8,905 nt of DNA from DATJFH01 sp035495815. Its GTDB lineage: Bacteria; Acidobacteriota; Terriglobia; Bryobacterales; Bryobacteraceae. Location: the NCBI GenBank assembly GCA_035495815.1, contig DATJFH010000363.1, positions 1 to 8,905 of the forward strand. The letters run 5' to 3'. The notes under the pieces were generated by a model. The model saw only the letters and a list, made by a program, of their open reading frames with translations. It was not told where the DNA came from and ran no database searches. This document shows positions 8,196 through 8,905 of the stretch, piece after piece (the first letter of the stretch is position 1; every line of letters starts with the position of its first letter). A program made the translations under genes and the position numbers.

Positions 8196-8207
8196 TATAG
8201 GTAGGAC

Positions 8208-8213
8208 AGGAAG
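8208..8213 (+). promoter_or_regulatory. Shine-Dalgarno of the Gln-rich gene
   Basis: AGGAAG stands 8 nt before the ATG at 8222. It decides the start of the right-edge gene together with the in-frame stop at 8198-8200 and the signal peptide that follows the ATG. Confidence 0.75.
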
Positions 8214-8221
8214 CAACCATT

Positions 8222-8905
8222 ATGAAATTGATTCGAGGGACCAGCACGGCCGCCATCATCCTGTTTTTCGGCGTTTTGCTTCCCGCCCACGCGCAGCGCG
8301 ACCCGCAGGGCGATAAGCAGGATAAGTCCGAGCAGGAAAAAGGCAAGCGCCAGAAGGAACACGGACGGGAAGCACAACAGCAGGAGCGGCAACAGAGGCA
8401 GCAACCCGCGCAACAGGCTCAGCCGCAGCAGCCACAGCAGCAGCCACAGCAGCAGCGGCGCGCTGAACAGCCTAAGCAACAGCAGCAGGAGCAGCCCCAA
8501 CGCGCCCAGCAGCAACAACAGCCACGGCAGCAGCGGCGGGCGGACCAGCCTGCACAGCAGCGTCAAGATCAGCCCCAGCGTGCTCAGCAGCCTCAGCCAC
8601 AACAACAGCAGCAAGCCCAGCAACAACCGCAACGGCAGTCCCAGCAACAGTCCCAACGGCAGCAACCGCAGCGCACTCAGCAGCAGGCGCAAGCGTGGCA
8701 GCAGCAGCGAGGATGGCTCCAGCAGGGTGGCTGGCAAGGGCACTCCACCTGGCAGCAGACTCGCGCCCAACGGTGGTCCGCCGACCATCGCAGCTGGACG
8801 CAGCGCGGAGGCTACGGCGGTTACTACGTCCCCCAGGATCGCTTCAGTCTCTACTTCGGCCCCCAGCACTTCTTCCGCCTCCGCACGCGCCCGGTGATGT
8901 ATATG
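8222..8905 (+). CDS. Secreted glutamine-rich protein with Trp-periodic segment (3' partial)
   Basis: The frame runs from ATG 8222 to the right edge (228 codons, no stop), so the C-terminus is missing. AGGAAG at 8208-8213 is a Shine-Dalgarno 8 nt before the ATG, and an in-frame TAG at 8198-8200 excludes an earlier start. Residues 1-24 form a signal peptide ending in AHA before Gln25. Residues 26-50 are charged (Lys, Arg, Glu, Asp). Residues about 51-158 are mostly Gln with Pro and Arg, including two tandem 26-residue units (79-104, 105-130). Trp residues then fall at 159, 165, 171, 177, 185 and 192. An aromatic segment, GGYGGYYVPQDRFSLYFGP and onwards, begins at 196. I recall similar Gln-rich exported proteins ending in a Tyr/Phe/Trp-rich domain in Acidobacteria, but no characterised function. 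Likely periplasmic or surface-associated. The mix of CAG and CAA codons argues for a selected protein, not slippage noise. Confidence 0.85.
   Translation, partial: MKLIRGTSTAAIILFFGVLLPAHAQRDPQGDKQDKSEQEKGKRQKEHGREAQQQERQQRQQPAQQAQPQQPQQQPQQQRRAEQPKQQQQEQPQRAQQQQQPRQQRRADQPAQQRQDQPQRAQQPQPQQQQQAQQQPQRQSQQQSQRQQPQRTQQQAQAWQQQRGWLQQGGWQGHSTWQQTRAQRWSADHRSWTQRGGYGGYYVPQDRFSLYFGPQHFFRLRTRPVMYM
8456..8611 (+). repeat. Two tandem 78-bp units (26 residues each) in the Gln-rich gene
   Basis: Copies 8456-8533 and 8534-8611 encode RRAEQPKQQQQEQPQRAQQ and RRADQPAQQRQDQPQRAQQ at the start of each unit, with acidic, Pro and Arg residues in the same places. Synonymous codons differ between copies (for example CAA/CAG and CGC/CGT), so the duplication is not recent. 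Just upstream is a shorter 12-nt repeat, CCACAGCAGCAG, twice in a row. Confidence 0.7.

Larger units (their letters stand above)
8085..8221. other. Divergent intergenic region between cyclase operon and Gln-rich gene
   Basis: This 137-bp region must hold promoters for both directions. Toward the plus strand it contains a sigma-54-like element and a Shine-Dalgarno. Toward the minus strand I find no good promoter. The best sigma-70-like pair is TGGAGA, 17 nt, TAATAC, which is poor and would start transcription almost at the cyclase ATG. No Shine-Dalgarno stands in the 20 nt before that ATG. A short interrupted palindrome, GTACTGTAC (about 8151-8159), is present but too small to call an operator. 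Confidence 0.6.

Noticed and set aside
6999..8204. Plus-strand frame of 401 residues
   Set aside because: Antisense to the CHASE2 region, which has clear family motifs; this frame is Arg/Gly/His-rich without motifs.
8400..8660. CRISPR-like or satellite array
   Set aside because: The repeats are codon-phased Gln/Pro/Arg coding units with no constant repeat and unique spacer pattern.
8195..8869. Minus-strand frame of 224 residues, very rich in leucine, looking like a multi-span membrane protein
   Set aside because: It is the antisense of the CAG/CAA glutamine tract (CTG/TTG read as Leu). The plus frame has a Shine-Dalgarno, a signal peptide and a coherent composition; the minus frame has no membrane-loop pattern.

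Overview
The window looks like a chromosomal segment of an acidobacterium of the Solibacter/Bryobacter type (Acidobacteriota, Bryobacterales). The main reason is the C-terminal domain of the first gene. It matches my memory of the 'Solibacter uncharacterized C-terminal domain' (TIGR03437), a domain amplified in those genomes and uncommon elsewhere. The sequence is GC-rich with long antisense open frames, as expected from such DNA. I see no tRNA, rRNA, CRISPR array, insertion sequence or integrase, and no sign of recent transfer.

Layout. (1) Bases 2-3427, plus strand: the 3' part of a large, presumably secreted protein. It has two YVTN-type beta-propeller regions separated by an Ig-like segment with a glycine-rich insert, and ends in the TIGR03437-type domain. 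Its 5' end lies outside the window. (2) Bases 3439-6225, minus strand, convergent with gene 1 and only 11 nt away: an exported 928-residue protein combining a FecR-like domain, a caspase-like (peptidase C14) domain with His319 and Cys373, an EF-hand-like loop, and about nine TPRs. (3) Bases 6222-8084, minus strand: a CHASE2-three TM-class III adenylate cyclase of 620 residues. It lies upstream of the caspase gene in the same operon and overlaps it by an ATGA. (4) Bases 8222 to the right edge, plus strand, divergent from the cyclase: a secreted glutamine-rich protein with a Trp-periodic segment. It is cut by the window end and is easily missed because its antisense reads as a leucine-rich 'membrane protein'.

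How the genes may work together. The translationally coupled cyclase and caspase genes form the most interesting unit. CHASE2 is an extracytoplasmic sensor domain that controls a cytoplasmic cyclase. The partner carries a signal peptide, so its FecR, caspase and TPR modules should sit on the same side of the membrane as CHASE2. The caspase protein may therefore feed periplasmic information to the cAMP-producing receptor, or be a co-expressed proteolytic output of the same stress response. This is inference. The 137-bp divergent region before gene 4 holds a good sigma-54-like -24/-12 element correctly placed for the glutamine-rich gene, but no convincing promoter or Shine-Dalgarno for the cyclase.
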